This document shows, piece after piece, positions 30,906 to 42,036 of a stretch of DNA of 64,000 bases. Within the stretch, counting starts at the first letter, position 1, and every line of letters starts with the position of its first letter. Position numbers and translations under genes: made by a program. Origin of the DNA: Onchidella celtica (lineage: Eukaryota; Mollusca; Gastropoda; Systellommatophora; Onchidiidae); contig OZ007575.1 in NCBI GenBank assembly GCA_963931925.1, positions 38,694,846 through 38,758,845 on the forward strand, given 5' to 3'. The notes below the pieces were generated by a model, which searched no databases, was not told the DNA's origin, and saw only the letters and a program-made list of their open reading frames with translations.

Positions 30906-31129
30906 CATCTTACCAGTGTCATTATCAGAAAATCGTTTATCTTAGAGATGCAGTATTTTGTTGTTGTTGATATTCCCATATACATGTATATATATTATTT
31001 GTTTATTATTGCTGTTATATTTTTAATAATGTTGAGGAGCGGCATTGAAAATATCAGTAGCTTTTGCTCACACATATACCTGTATTTAGTTGTTGCAGTG
31101 AAAGACCAATCACAATAAACACAATTATT

Positions 31130-32215
31130 CCAGCTGTATATGTCTGTTCCACCCTGTGACATCAAGAAACTAGTTACTTCTTTTATAGAGTGTTGCATTG
31201 ATGATGTGAAAAACTGGATGGAATCTAACAAGCTAAAGATGAATGAATGAAAAGACTGAGGTGATACTGTGTAACACAAAGAGAGGATGGAATCCTAGTG
31301 ATGTAGAGAATATCTGCATTGGGAATGAGAACATATCTTTTTCAGAGAAGGCTAGAAATCTGGGGGTATATTTTGACTCAAAGCTTTCCATGCATAACCA
31401 TGTTCATAATTTGTGTAAAACCATTTACTGTGAGATGCGCAGAGTAGGTCAAATGTCATCTTTTCTAAGCGTAGACTCTTTTAAGGTCTTGCTCTCATCG
31501 TTTATATTTTCTCGCTTAGATTACTGCAATTCCCTTCATGTGAAACTTTAAACAGACTGCAATGATTTCAAAACCATACTGCTAGAATTGTCGTAAAGAA
31601 GGAAAAGAGTGAACACATTACCCCTATGCTTATTAAACTACACTGGTTACCAGTTAAGTTGCGAATCCAGTACAAAATAATAGCAGTTCTGTGCTACAAG
31701 TGCATAAACAAAACTGCACCATCTTACCTTTCCACCCTGGCAGAGCCCTACTCACCACCTTGTTCTTTTAGATCAAGCGATCAGGGCCTTCTTAAGATTT
31801 TTAACTGCAAGTCAAAGAAACTAGGAGGCCGAGCATTTACATACTGTGTCCCGCACATCTGGAACTCACTGCCAAAATCATTGCGAGAAGTATCTACTGA
31901 GTCAAAATTCAAAACTGGTCTAAAATCTCATTTTTAAAAAAACACTTTCAGTTGTGAAGTCTCATTCCCAATCCATTTTTTTTCCCCAATTCACTTTAAT
32001 TTTGCTGTTTTATTGTTTAATTTCTGCCTTATAGTATGTTATGTGTGTGTGTCTATGTGTACAATGTATGTCTAGCAGAGAAAAAGGGTGAGAGAGAGAG
32101 GGAGCGAGTTGCAGATGGAGAGAACATGACTTTCTGTAAAGCGCCTAGAGCAAATTATTTGGATTGGGCGCTATATGAATGATCTTCATTATTATTATTA
32201 TTATTATAATTATTG
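31130..32215 (+). mobile_element. CR1/L2-type LINE, 5'-truncated and decayed
   Basis: Encodes KNWMESNKLKMNE, NLGVYFDSKLSMHNHVHNLC, LLSSFIFSRLDYCNSLH, LHWLPVKLRIQYKI and GGRAFTYCVPHIWNSLP with stops between blocks. The 3' end tgtaaagcgcctagagc ... gggcgctatatgaatg then ATT repeats is the same type as the element ending at 21255. The start is approximate. Confidence 0.85.
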
Positions 32216-32930
32216 CAATCTGTTTCTTAATAGATGAATCAGGGACTGTTTGATAATTGTAAAATAAATCAAACTTGGGTTACCTCTGTCCTGTCTTAGT
32301 CACAGCTGACTGGGACATCAAAACATAACAAATTTTTATGAACAGACCAGGTTCTTGTAATTGAGCTATTTTATAGCAGTGATGATAAGGAGACATTAGA
32401 TATGAATAAGATTACATTCTTAATGTGAGCATATAATATATACCTTTTACCTCAGATAAAATAGGCAGTACCGGTACATATTATATACTTGTTATGAAAT
32501 AAAATTACCTGAATATTCAACATGCACAGAAAGAAGAATTGCATTGCCATTGTAATCAGAACACGAAAGTGTCAGCTGGACCTCAGGTTTGCTTTTGATT
32601 GAACGAAGGAACTTGGAAGTATCATTTAGGTGGTGGTCTGGAACTTCCGTGATTTCTTCATGGCAGCTTAGTAAAGATTGTAGATTTATATTTTTAACAT
32701 TTTGAAATTAACAATTTTCTGGTCGTGTTTGAAAACTATCACTTTAACAGCATCATATATATGTACCTATATGTACATATATCAGTCTAGAGGTCAAATT
32801 TAGGCCCCCCCCCGATGAACTTTGAAAAATGCCTCACTTTCAAAGTTCATTCATGATGTCAACGATATGAAAACTTGTAAAATCCTGTGTGGCCATTGAA
32901 AGGAATGATGAGGCACTTAGATAAAACCTG
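32216..32930. other. Intergenic stretch without recognised genes
   Basis: AT-rich; a short C tract lies at about 32804-32813. I see no coding frame or assignable repeat. Confidence 0.5.
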
Positions 32931-32934
32931 ACAT

Positions 32935-33690
32935 TGTTACGACATATGATTGTTAGCACAGATCAGGCTTAACTAGCAGCAACTCTGTTCATGTGTTAGA
33001 TCTATATTACTATAATTCCCAAGTGGTAGGATACTTGCTATCTTAGTTAATCTTGACATTGTATTGATATTATTATTATACTACCCGTCGACAAGTTTGG
33101 TCATGTAATGGTATTTGCTATAATTCCCCAAGCCAGTGAAACATTTTCAGTTAATCTTTGTATTGTACAGATACATTGTCAGACCAAATTTACCTAGCAG
33201 GAAATTTGTTCATATGTCGCGACCTTAGTACTTGTTTGCGCTACTGAAAACTTCGACAATAAGTGCTTGGGGCTTTAGTATTATGATAATAAAGAGTTAG
33301 AATAAGTTGGAACTGTGAAAAAGCTTGCTAAATGCCAAAACGCACTTTAAACATGTCATTGCATTTGTTATACCTCTTCTGCATACTGAAAGAACTTCAG
33401 TTTCTCCAGAAAATGGAAATAGAACAAACAAGAAGTAAGGTCGCTATGTTATGTAAGCTATAAATCCTGAGTTAGTGAGATGCTTAGTTAATCCTCACAT
33501 TATGTAGATACAGTGTCACTGAATCAGATTTATTTAGCGGCAAGGTTGTACGTGTGTTCTTGTTCTTTTTGTTAGTAAAAATAATTCCTAGTCAGTGGAA
33601 TGATACAGTGTTACATCAAATCCACCAAGGAGCAAGTTCATTTATATTTGTGGTTAAAATTCCCAGACTCTGTAGATATTCCAGTTGGAG
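32935..33690. repeat. Degenerate long-unit tandem repeat
   Basis: Blocks of the type ataattcccaagtggtag, agttaatcttgacattgta and agatacagtgtcactgaatc recur in the same order at least four times with spacing of roughly 100-150 bases. Units are strongly diverged and partly deleted. Confidence 0.55.
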
Positions 33691-33733
33691 AGAATGAACT
33701 ATTCATTTACATGATCAAATTAAGTGTCCAGGG

Positions 33734-33864
33734 AAGTGTTTCTCAAGAAGGGACATGGGGCTTAGGGATACTGTATACTAACTTTGTCCAAATCTGGTGT
33801 GGCACGTTTTTTGTTTTTTTTAAATTGGAGTGGGTCATGGGACAAAAAAGGTTGAGAAACACTG
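33734..33864. mobile_element. hAT-like MITE, 131 bp
   Basis: Starts AAGTGTTTCTCAAG and ends GGTTGAGAAACACTG. Flanks gtccaggg (33726-33733) and gtctaggg (33865-33872) match at 7 of 8 bases, an 8-bp target duplication. Confidence 0.85.
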
Positions 33865-33872
33865 GTCTAGGG

Positions 33873-35170
33873 CTTTCTGTACGTGTACATACATTGATTA
33901 TGAGTGGTTTGTTGCATATGATGTGTGTGTGTTTGTATACAAAAATGATTGTATTGTATGACATCTCTTTTTCACAATTTACTTCATGCCAATTATGTGC
34001 TATTTCCTGTCCAATGATACCTCTGATATGCTCATTTCATTGATTGTTAGTGTTTGTTTTTCTTTGGGCTGAGACAAACGAGTGTGACAAAAGTTTTTGA
34101 TACTGCATTTATTATGATTAAATCACATGATCAAATAGGATTGGAGTTTGCTTGTCATGTGTAATTTATAGAAATTGAGTGTGTGTTTTAGAGGTTGTTT
34201 ATTGAGATTAGAATGCATCTATCACCCAAAGACTGCAGAACATCCAGATTCATGACCTGCATATGTCCTGGCCCCTATAAAATTGAAAGAAATCAAGGCG
34301 GACATCCTTGTTTGATGGGAGTTCTCTTCCCCTGCAGATCTACCTGTGGTCTCTCTGTCTCAAAAGTTTTTAATTTTCTCTTTCTTCTGATTTTGAAAGT
34401 GATATGCTTTGATTGAAGCTAATAATTTAAGTACATGTAATTTTAAGATTTTTAAATTTTTCTCAACTTTACACCAACGTAGTACATGTCTCATGGCAGA
34501 TTGATTGTGACAATATCATGTCCAGAATGATAAAAGATTACTTCCAATTGTCATAAATTGCTAAAAACAGATTAAGAACTTGTTTTGAAAAGTTCCATGT
34601 TTGAAACAAAGAACAAGAAAACTGCAATCAATAGCGAAAAAAAAAGTCTCAGGAGTAATTCCTTTCAGTGCATTTTGGCTTTTTTTTTTCTTCCCTCAAT
34701 GCTGTAGTCTAAATGGCAATTTAAAAAATTATAAAATTAGTTCTCCCAATTGTCAACTCTAACCAAGCTACATGTACTTCTGTATCGACCTATTGTGATT
34801 ATTCAAGTTTCCGGCAATCTTTTGAAAATGTCATGACGGTAAATTTTTTTTTTTTTTTTTTTGCACCCTTTGATAAGCCCAGCCCATGGGAGACTATTTG
34901 ACTTGCCTAGAAACGAGGGCTTAGTTCCCCGGCATGCATTAGATCGATACTGTAACAAACTAGATTAATTTTGGGAAACTCTAGTGGGTACTTCATCTAG
35001 TAATTACATGTATAAAGAATGAAACAAAAGAAATTACACAAGCTTTCGACCACTTAGCCAGAATAACAGTACAGTATTTGAAAAGACTTGACAAAGAACA
35101 AGAACTTAGTAGTTGTAGCTGTTCGTCCAGATCACGTACATGTATATTATACTTACTGACAACCCAGTTT
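33873..35170. other. Intergenic stretch without recognised genes
   Basis: AT-rich with homopolymer T runs near 34681 and 34845. No gene or closed repeat seen. Confidence 0.45.
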
Positions 35171-35171
35171 T

Positions 35172-35300
35172 AAAATAAGATAAGATAAGAATCAATTTAT
35201 TGTCCCATGAGGGAATTTCTCTATCACAGAGCATTTTGTGCACATACATGGTAGTAAGATACATCTTACACATCATTACATAAACATATATCACAGCTCT
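35172..35300 (-). mobile_element. LINE 3' end with TATCT-type tail (minus strand)
   Basis: Read on the minus strand, the sequence ends ...ccctcatgggacaataaatt then repeats of ttatc. This catgagg/caataaa/TATCT tail style is typical of Rex1/CR1-group LINE tails. Only the last ~130 bases are evident. Confidence 0.55.
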
Positions 35301-36960
35301 ATAAACTCAATAACGGGCATACCGCGGGTATAGAGCAAAATTGTTGTATCTCCAGGTTTATGAATTGGGGTTCATAATGGCAATACTGTAAATTAGTAAT
35401 AATGACAAACTGCTTCTTGCAATTTTTTGTTATTTTGCAATTTTTTGTTATTCCGCAATCTTTAACCAGTTCCAAGTTACAGAGAAGCAGTATTGTTGTA
35501 TCTCCCTTAAAAATGAGATCATTGAGAGCAATATTGTGGTGTTTCCGAAGTTGTGAAATATGGCACACATCTAGCTAAAATGTCTTGTTGAGGCGAATTG
35601 TTGAGGGCAAAAACAATCTTCTGTTTGCTTTCATGTGTATTATTCTGTTGCGCTGGGATGATCTAGAAATTTGATAAAACGGGATGGTGGCTGTCATTTA
35701 GGATGGATATGAATTTTATTACCCAGCTACAATAAAGTTGTGGGATGCTTTTGCTTAGGGCCTGTGCATTTCATTGGGATGCCATCTTGAGCTATATTAA
35801 TTTGATTTGGCATGTCGGTATCACCCTGTACCTTTCCTTCTGAATGTAGTACATTACATATGTTACCATAAACCATAGGGAAGTCCTTGTAAACTAAGGT
35901 CCCTGATATTACATCCAGCATGTAGCCGGCGAAATAGTAGAAGGTGCAAAGAGACCGTTATGACTTCAAAGCGCCATTAAACTCAAACAACCTCAAACCA
36001 GCGTATTGTCATCGATGTTTGACATGAAACTGGCGAAGTCATACATGGACTTCCATTCTGATTTTAAACGAATGCCTTGATTCTATGAGTGCAATCCTGA
36101 CCATCATTTCCTTCATGTGTTTCAAAAGACAAATGCCAATTAATAATGCCAATTTTTCAACAGTATTTTTTTCGAAAATTGCTTTAAAAACCATTTACGC
36201 ATTATTTCACTTTATCACACAAGCAAGATATTTCGTCACATTAATACATGTACTGTATGCATAGCTATACACTATTAATAATAGTTTTATTACTAAACGA
36301 TTGTACGCATTCATGAGCCACAGGGGAGATAACCAAATAAATTCTCAACTGCAAGAAATAAGTATCAATTATTTCTCTTGATAAAGGAAAAAAAACAAAA
36401 ACCGGCAAAGTGGCATGCTACAGTGATAATTGTAATCTGTATCCCAAACTCTTCTGAGGAACTTTATGCCCGGATATTGTTCAACTATGGTGAGAAAACT
36501 ATACTTTCCTATGTTCAAATGTCACGAAAATGCACTCTAATACACTGTAAAGTTATTTTTCTTGATTGGATCATCGAAGAAAAAAAAAAGTGTCAGATAT
36601 TTCTAGGTACTGTAATAATGTAGTCAGTTTCTATGCCATTTTTCTACATACGGGAACAATGTCAACAGCGGCCATTTTGAATTTTTGCTTGTCTTCAAAA
36701 CATTTTGTAGTGAAGACTCGTTCTTTCCAATATCATAACTACATATTAATATGAGATGTAAATTTGAATGTGACTATTACTTTTGTGTTCAAGATCTGTC
36801 GTGTAGCCTATTTCTAAGAAGTGTCGACCATCTTGAATTTTATGTGCCATTTTGAAAATGTTTTGCGGCCAACACCTTTTTCTTAAAATACCCCCAGTGG
36901 ACAACATTTGTGCCAAGTTTCATGCTTCTACTTGTACCATTTTTTTTTTTACACCTGTTC
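35301..36960. other. Intergenic stretch with diffuse repeat-like sequence
   Basis: 35410-35450 carries a short tandem cttgcaattttttgttatt. Around 36660-36930 the phrases ggccattttgaatttt and gtgccaagtttcatgcttct suggest an old dispersed repeat. No gene seen. Confidence 0.4.
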
Positions 36961-36989
36961 ACATAATAAAGAATTATCAAGCCCACTAT

Positions 36990-37918
36990 TGTGACAGGCA
37001 TGTTTAAAAAATGTGAAGAAAATTTTTAATTGTATGTTGGGGGCGATTAATTACTCCATTTCAAAGTTTTGTATTTCAATGAACAGTGAATGGTTTATCC
37101 AGTGGTGTGAAGATCACTTCTTATTATTAAATGTAAAGAAAACAAAGGAAATGGTAATTGATTTCAGAATAACTGACACCACTTCCACCACTTAAAATTT
37201 ATAACCAAAATGTTGATAGAGTCGAGACTTATAAATATCTGGGAATCCAGACTCGACTGGCACGCTCATACCACCTCAGTTCACGCAAAGGCAAACAAAT
37301 GTATGTATTTCTTGAGGAAACTTAAATGATTTAATGTAGATAAAACACTTATTCAGATGTTTTATAAATCAACTATCCAGAGTATCATTCTATTTTGTAT
37401 TACAGCCTGGGGAGGAAATGCAAAGGAACAAGACAAAAACAAAATTAATAGCTCTGTCATAAAAAAAAAAGCCTGCCATCTAACTAACAGTGAATACGTG
37501 AACTTTGATGAGTTATTCGTGCAGACAGACACTAAAATCAATTCTAAATGATTGCTCCCACCCCTTGTTCCATCAGATAGTCCGGTCCCAAAGAAGTGGA
37601 TGAATACTATATTTAAAAACAAGCAGAGAGCGCTATAGAAGATCTTTTTTGCCATCCGCATTTCGAAGTAGCAGTGTTTCTTGATGTAGTAGTATGCTGT
37701 TGTTAGTTTTTCCTAATGGATTGTTCTTACAGTGTGTGTGTGTGAGCAATGTTCTTACTTGTTGGTAATGTTGTGTGAGCAATGTGCGTGTGTGCGGTGT
37801 GCGTTAAAGACTTGTAGTCTTTGGTATTGTATTTGCCGTTGTACTGTTACTGAATGCTGTGACAACAAATTTCCTGGAAACAGGATAATAAAGTCATATC
37901 TTATCTTATCTTTAGGTA
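36990..37918 (+). mobile_element. Decayed LINE reverse transcriptase 3' part (Rex1/L2-like)
   Basis: Fragments read MNSEWFIQWCEDHFLLLNVKKTKEMVIDF, then MFYKSTIQSIILFCITAWGG, with stops and shifts between. These match the end of the reverse transcriptase and the following block of L2/Rex1-type LINEs. The 3' end is ataataaagtcatatc followed by ttatc repeats. Boundaries are approximate. Confidence 0.7.
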
Positions 37919-38796
37919 AAGATGTTCATTCTGTCAACTGTCTGTGTAATTGATCAGTTCTCTTTCACTGAATACAGCTAATTAATTGTGCTCACTACTT
38001 GGTGGTGTTCCTTAGTTCTTTTTATGAGGACTAGTTGGGCCATCTAGAATTTATCTAGATAAAATACTCACAATTTGGAATTTTAAATACCAACTTGTGG
38101 CCAGTTTCAGAAAAATAGTTGTGACCCATTAATTAAACCTAATCCTATCACTAACTGGCCCTCACCCTAAAACTTTGCAAAACAGTTCAGCCGTCAAATC
38201 TTTGGTCTAATGGAGCAAAACTGTCATCCTGTATTCCTATGTAAAGGTAACTCATTGCATCTAAATATATTAGATTATAAATATATATATTCAGGAAATC
38301 ATCAAATCAGGTGCTCTCTCTTGCTTGCAAAATGGTTAAATGTACATCACAGAAAAGATAGTTTTATTCTCTGAGCATTTCTGTGATCAGGAAAGCAGCC
38401 ACAGTAGGATAAAAGTGATAAAACATTTTGTACCTGTGTCTATTGATTAATACAGTATGAGATCAAGGAAAAACATAAGCTAAAACATGATATTCATCTG
38501 TGCATTATGAATAAAATTCTCAAAATGTCATCCATGAAAGGGTTACAATAAATTTAATTACCATAAAGTAAGTCAAATTTTCTGACGTTGAAAAAGAACA
38601 TTTTAAAGAAAAATGAATGCATGAGTAATGTTGATACTATGATTTCTTTCCCGACCTCCCTAGAGGCATTCCTATGGGTATTATACTCACACCAAATCAG
38701 AAAGAATTGAGACAGATATATCGGAACAGTTGCCTCATTTGTCACTTAAACAAATAAGGTCCAAATTACAACCAGTTAAGTGTACCATATTATATT

Positions 38797-39156
38797 ATGC
38801 TTAACTCATTCTCTATGGTAACTTTTGTGGGTGTGGAAGGGAACTCCCAATACAGGCCTACTGGGTTTCCCAAATGGGATTAAAAATTATACAAATACAA
38901 ATACAAATATCCAGTTCGAAATTTAGACGCAGTTCAAAGATGTTTTTTCTTTCACTCAGTATAAACACAAGACATAATACATTAGACATTAAAGTAAAGG
39001 AAAATCAATGAACCAGGATGGGATCCAATATATTTTGAGAAGTTGACTTAGATATTAGTATTGGAAAATTGTGTCCACTCAAGCCGAATAATCGGCTTTC
39101 CGTAGCAAGCTTAAATACACGAGTCGAATATTTGCTTGCCGTAGCCAATGAGTTAA
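38797..39156. mobile_element. TTAA-flanked MITE with TTAACTCATT ends
   Basis: The left end TTAACTCATTCTCTATGG (38797) and the reverse complement of the right end TTAACTCATTGGCTACGG (39156) are inverted copies. The TTAA edges suggest a piggyBac-type derivative of about 360 bp. It is absent at the matching point near 58931 in the other duplication copy. Confidence 0.7.
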
Positions 39157-39907
39157 CGCTCACCCTGCGTGCTACCCGTAAAGCATGCTGCCCGGTCAGT
39201 GACCTTACTCACAGAGAATCTTATCTGGGGTCACTGACCCGTGCCGCTATATGATGACCACATACGCTGTTCATGTGGTACGGTTTTTATTGATCGGTGT
39301 GAAAACATTCGCTGCTATGCCTTATCATGCTTGATAATGAATTAACCAGCAAAACCTTAGTCTGTCAGTCTCTAACCAATGATCTGACTTATGATTCCAA
39401 ACTGACAGCTGTAGTTTTCGTGAGAACGAAGCATGATAACTAGCCACGCCCTCCCAAGCCCTACACAAATGGTTTCATCCTGACTGACACATACTAATAA
39501 ACCAATGTGGGCATTTGGGGCAAAGATAATTTCAGAGCTTGTTTCTGATTGGTTCTTAGATACAGACAACTCCAGATGGTGGTCAGCTTGTGAGAAAATG
39601 AGATAATATTGCAAATTTGTTGAGCAACAGTTCGCATGTAGATGTTACATCTTTTGAAAGTGTGGGGAGAGCCTTTGAAAGCTTAGTCTTTGTGATTCCG
39701 ACCGGTGGTTCACTGGTTAACATGTCCATGTCACAATGCTTTTGATTTAGAAGAGATACATTGAACAATTAACATGATGGTTACGTCTTAAAAAGGTCAG
39801 TGACCTGATGCGTAAAAATACGGCTTGCGTGTGGTGCAGTCAGCTTGACCGTGCCGACTTTTGCCGCCCGTGCGGCGTGAGCGCTTGCGAAACATGGGTG
39901 AGGATTA
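39153..39907 (+). mobile_element. Second TTAA-flanked element with Cys-rich piggyBac-like tail remnant
   Basis: Left end TTAACGCTCACCCTGCG, reverse complement of right end TTAATCCTCACCCATG: a short inverted CTCACCC match. Just inside the right end the plus strand encodes NTACVWCSQLDRADFCRPCGVSAC, which resembles the C-terminal CxxC...CxxC zinc region of piggyBac transposases, in the expected place and direction. The rest of the transposase is gone. Confidence 0.55.
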
Positions 39908-41508
39908 ACTGCACACTATGCATAGAACCGGTGACAGCAGCTGACTTTATATATGAAACTACAGAGACAACTAAATATGATTTGTGGGACTCATCAGTAC
40001 CCTGACAGACCCTCCAACCGATGCAAATATTATATCAATATAACAAACGAATTAAACATCTTTGGCTTATCAAGGTGAATTCTTCTCAGGTTTCCGCACT
40101 GGGCTGAGTAGGCCTACTGGGTTTATAAGTTTTAATTAAGTTTACCACAATTACTACAGTCTCGCAAGAGATAAGTGTCAGAGTTCACATCAAATAAATT
40201 TCTAAAATTGACTTAAAAAGCCCTATTGAAATAAGGCAGTAAGATACACAGGAGAGATAATAAAGTAGGCCATTACTTAGAAGGATTATTGACTATGCTT
40301 CAAGACAAAAATGGGAACAGCAGCATAAAATGTGTAAACTGTATTGGAGTGCCTTGGTGGGGCAATTGCACCGGGATTTTTAGGTTCCCACAAGTACCGG
40401 TAATGTTATTTAAAACTGGCTATTGGTGGCATTACTTCTTTCAGAACGTCACTGAAGTAGGTAGTCCAAACTGTCCTGCTAAAGGGGCAAAATCCCTTTT
40501 GGTATAATTTTAGGCCAACATTTCAAGGCTATTACTGCTGTGCATTTATGTGAAACGGCATGTATTCCACATTAAAATAAAGTTCAATCCTTCCTCTGAC
40601 AGAATATACTTTCTTTTGTATTGTTTAATATGTTTAGCTGTGTGTTTTTATAGCTTGAAAAGGGCATAGTATTGCCATTTTTGCTCTGAGCTGCACGTAC
40701 TGAATTGACCCCCTCGTAACAAAATGTCGCAGCGCATCGCGCCGATGTAGCGCACCTGTTTGAAAATAACTCACATAGAAAGCCAGATAAATGAGGTCTA
40801 AGTCAGTGTATTTTTCATCATGTTTTAAGTTGAAATTCCTTTAAAAATCATTTGTTGAAAAGTTTGTTGACCGAGAAACTGGCGGAAACTTTAATAGATC
40901 AGGATCAAAATTATACGCCAATAAACTTCAGCCTATGTATTATAAAGGTATGCTGAGCTCAGACATGGGGCATGTTTCGGCGCCAAGCGCCAACTGTTTC
41001 TATAGACCCACCCGGTGCTTGATTTCATCACCTTTGTCCGACACTCAGTGCTAAGTCAATGGTGACACAGTTGAATTCCTTTTCAAATAAAAAAAACAAC
41101 TAAAAACATTATTTTTGTCTTCCTTGTAAGAGTTCACAAAAATTGATGTCCGATGAAGTTTGGTGACTAAAAAATGTAAAATGAGATGCTTGTATTATAT
41201 TTGCACTCCTTGAAAAAATTGAGCGTAATGTACATCCCCTTGTCTTGGAAACTATGAATTTTTAATGCTGTGACACAATAAACAGCCATTTTATGGGCGG
41301 TCAAAGTTGGAATATCATGTAATTTGCAAAAGGTAGCAAATTCGAGGTGTTTTTTCACTTTTAAAAATGCCATAACTTTCAAAGCCTTTAAGCCAGAATA
41401 ATAAATTTGGTAATCAAAATTCTTGGAAAACCAACCTCCATCAAATTTGACAATAACTGGTGAGATGTGATAAAAAGTAAAAATCAGTTTGGACCACCTA
41501 CTAAAAGA

Positions 41509-41514
41509 TTTATT
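41509..41514 (-). promoter_or_regulatory. PolyA signal of C1q gene, copy 1
   Basis: AATAAA on the minus strand, about 100 bases after the C1q stop codon. Confidence 0.6.
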
Positions 41515-41614
41515 TATTACCTGAAAAGCAAATGCATCAACTTAATCTAGTTTCCAAGGTAACTTAACTATCAAATGAGGGTTTCTTCATATCAGTCTGT
41601 TTTTGGCAGTATTT

Positions 41615-42036
41615 TCATTCAGTCAACCAGCCACTGAAAGTGGTGGACTCAAGTAGCTCAATACGTTTCTCTGCTTCTCTTATTTTGACATAAACAATAT
41701 CATCTTTACAAAGATAGACAGGGGCCACCACACTATAACAGCTTTCATCTTTTATTGTAACATCCACCAGCATACTATCTTCACCATTAGAGCAATTCTT
41801 AACACGCATGTCAGCAGAGAATGGATCGTTCTTGGTTTGATGTAAGGTCAGAGCAAAGCAGTACAGACCATCTTGTGGGGCTGTAAATTGTCCTTTTGCT
41901 TTATCAAAACAGAGACCTTCATTACATGTATCAACCTCCATGTGCCTGAGGGTGAAACCTTGCTTGTGCCACCGTTTGCGTGGAAGTTGTGCTGTGAAAC
42001 CAATTCCAGACCTTCCATCTTCCGAACCTTGACAAT
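41615..42036 (-). CDS. C1q domain exon, copy 1
   Basis: 422 bases, phase 1 in, ending TGA. After DCQGSEDGRSG the domain runs IGFTAQL, GFTLRHMEVDTC, GQFTAPQDGLYCFALTL, CYSVVAPVYL, DIVYVKI and TFSGWLTE. The PQDGLYCFAL strand and the FSGWL ending are hallmarks of the C1q/TNF-like fold. The paralogous exon at 61844-61426 shares this layout. Confidence 0.9.
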
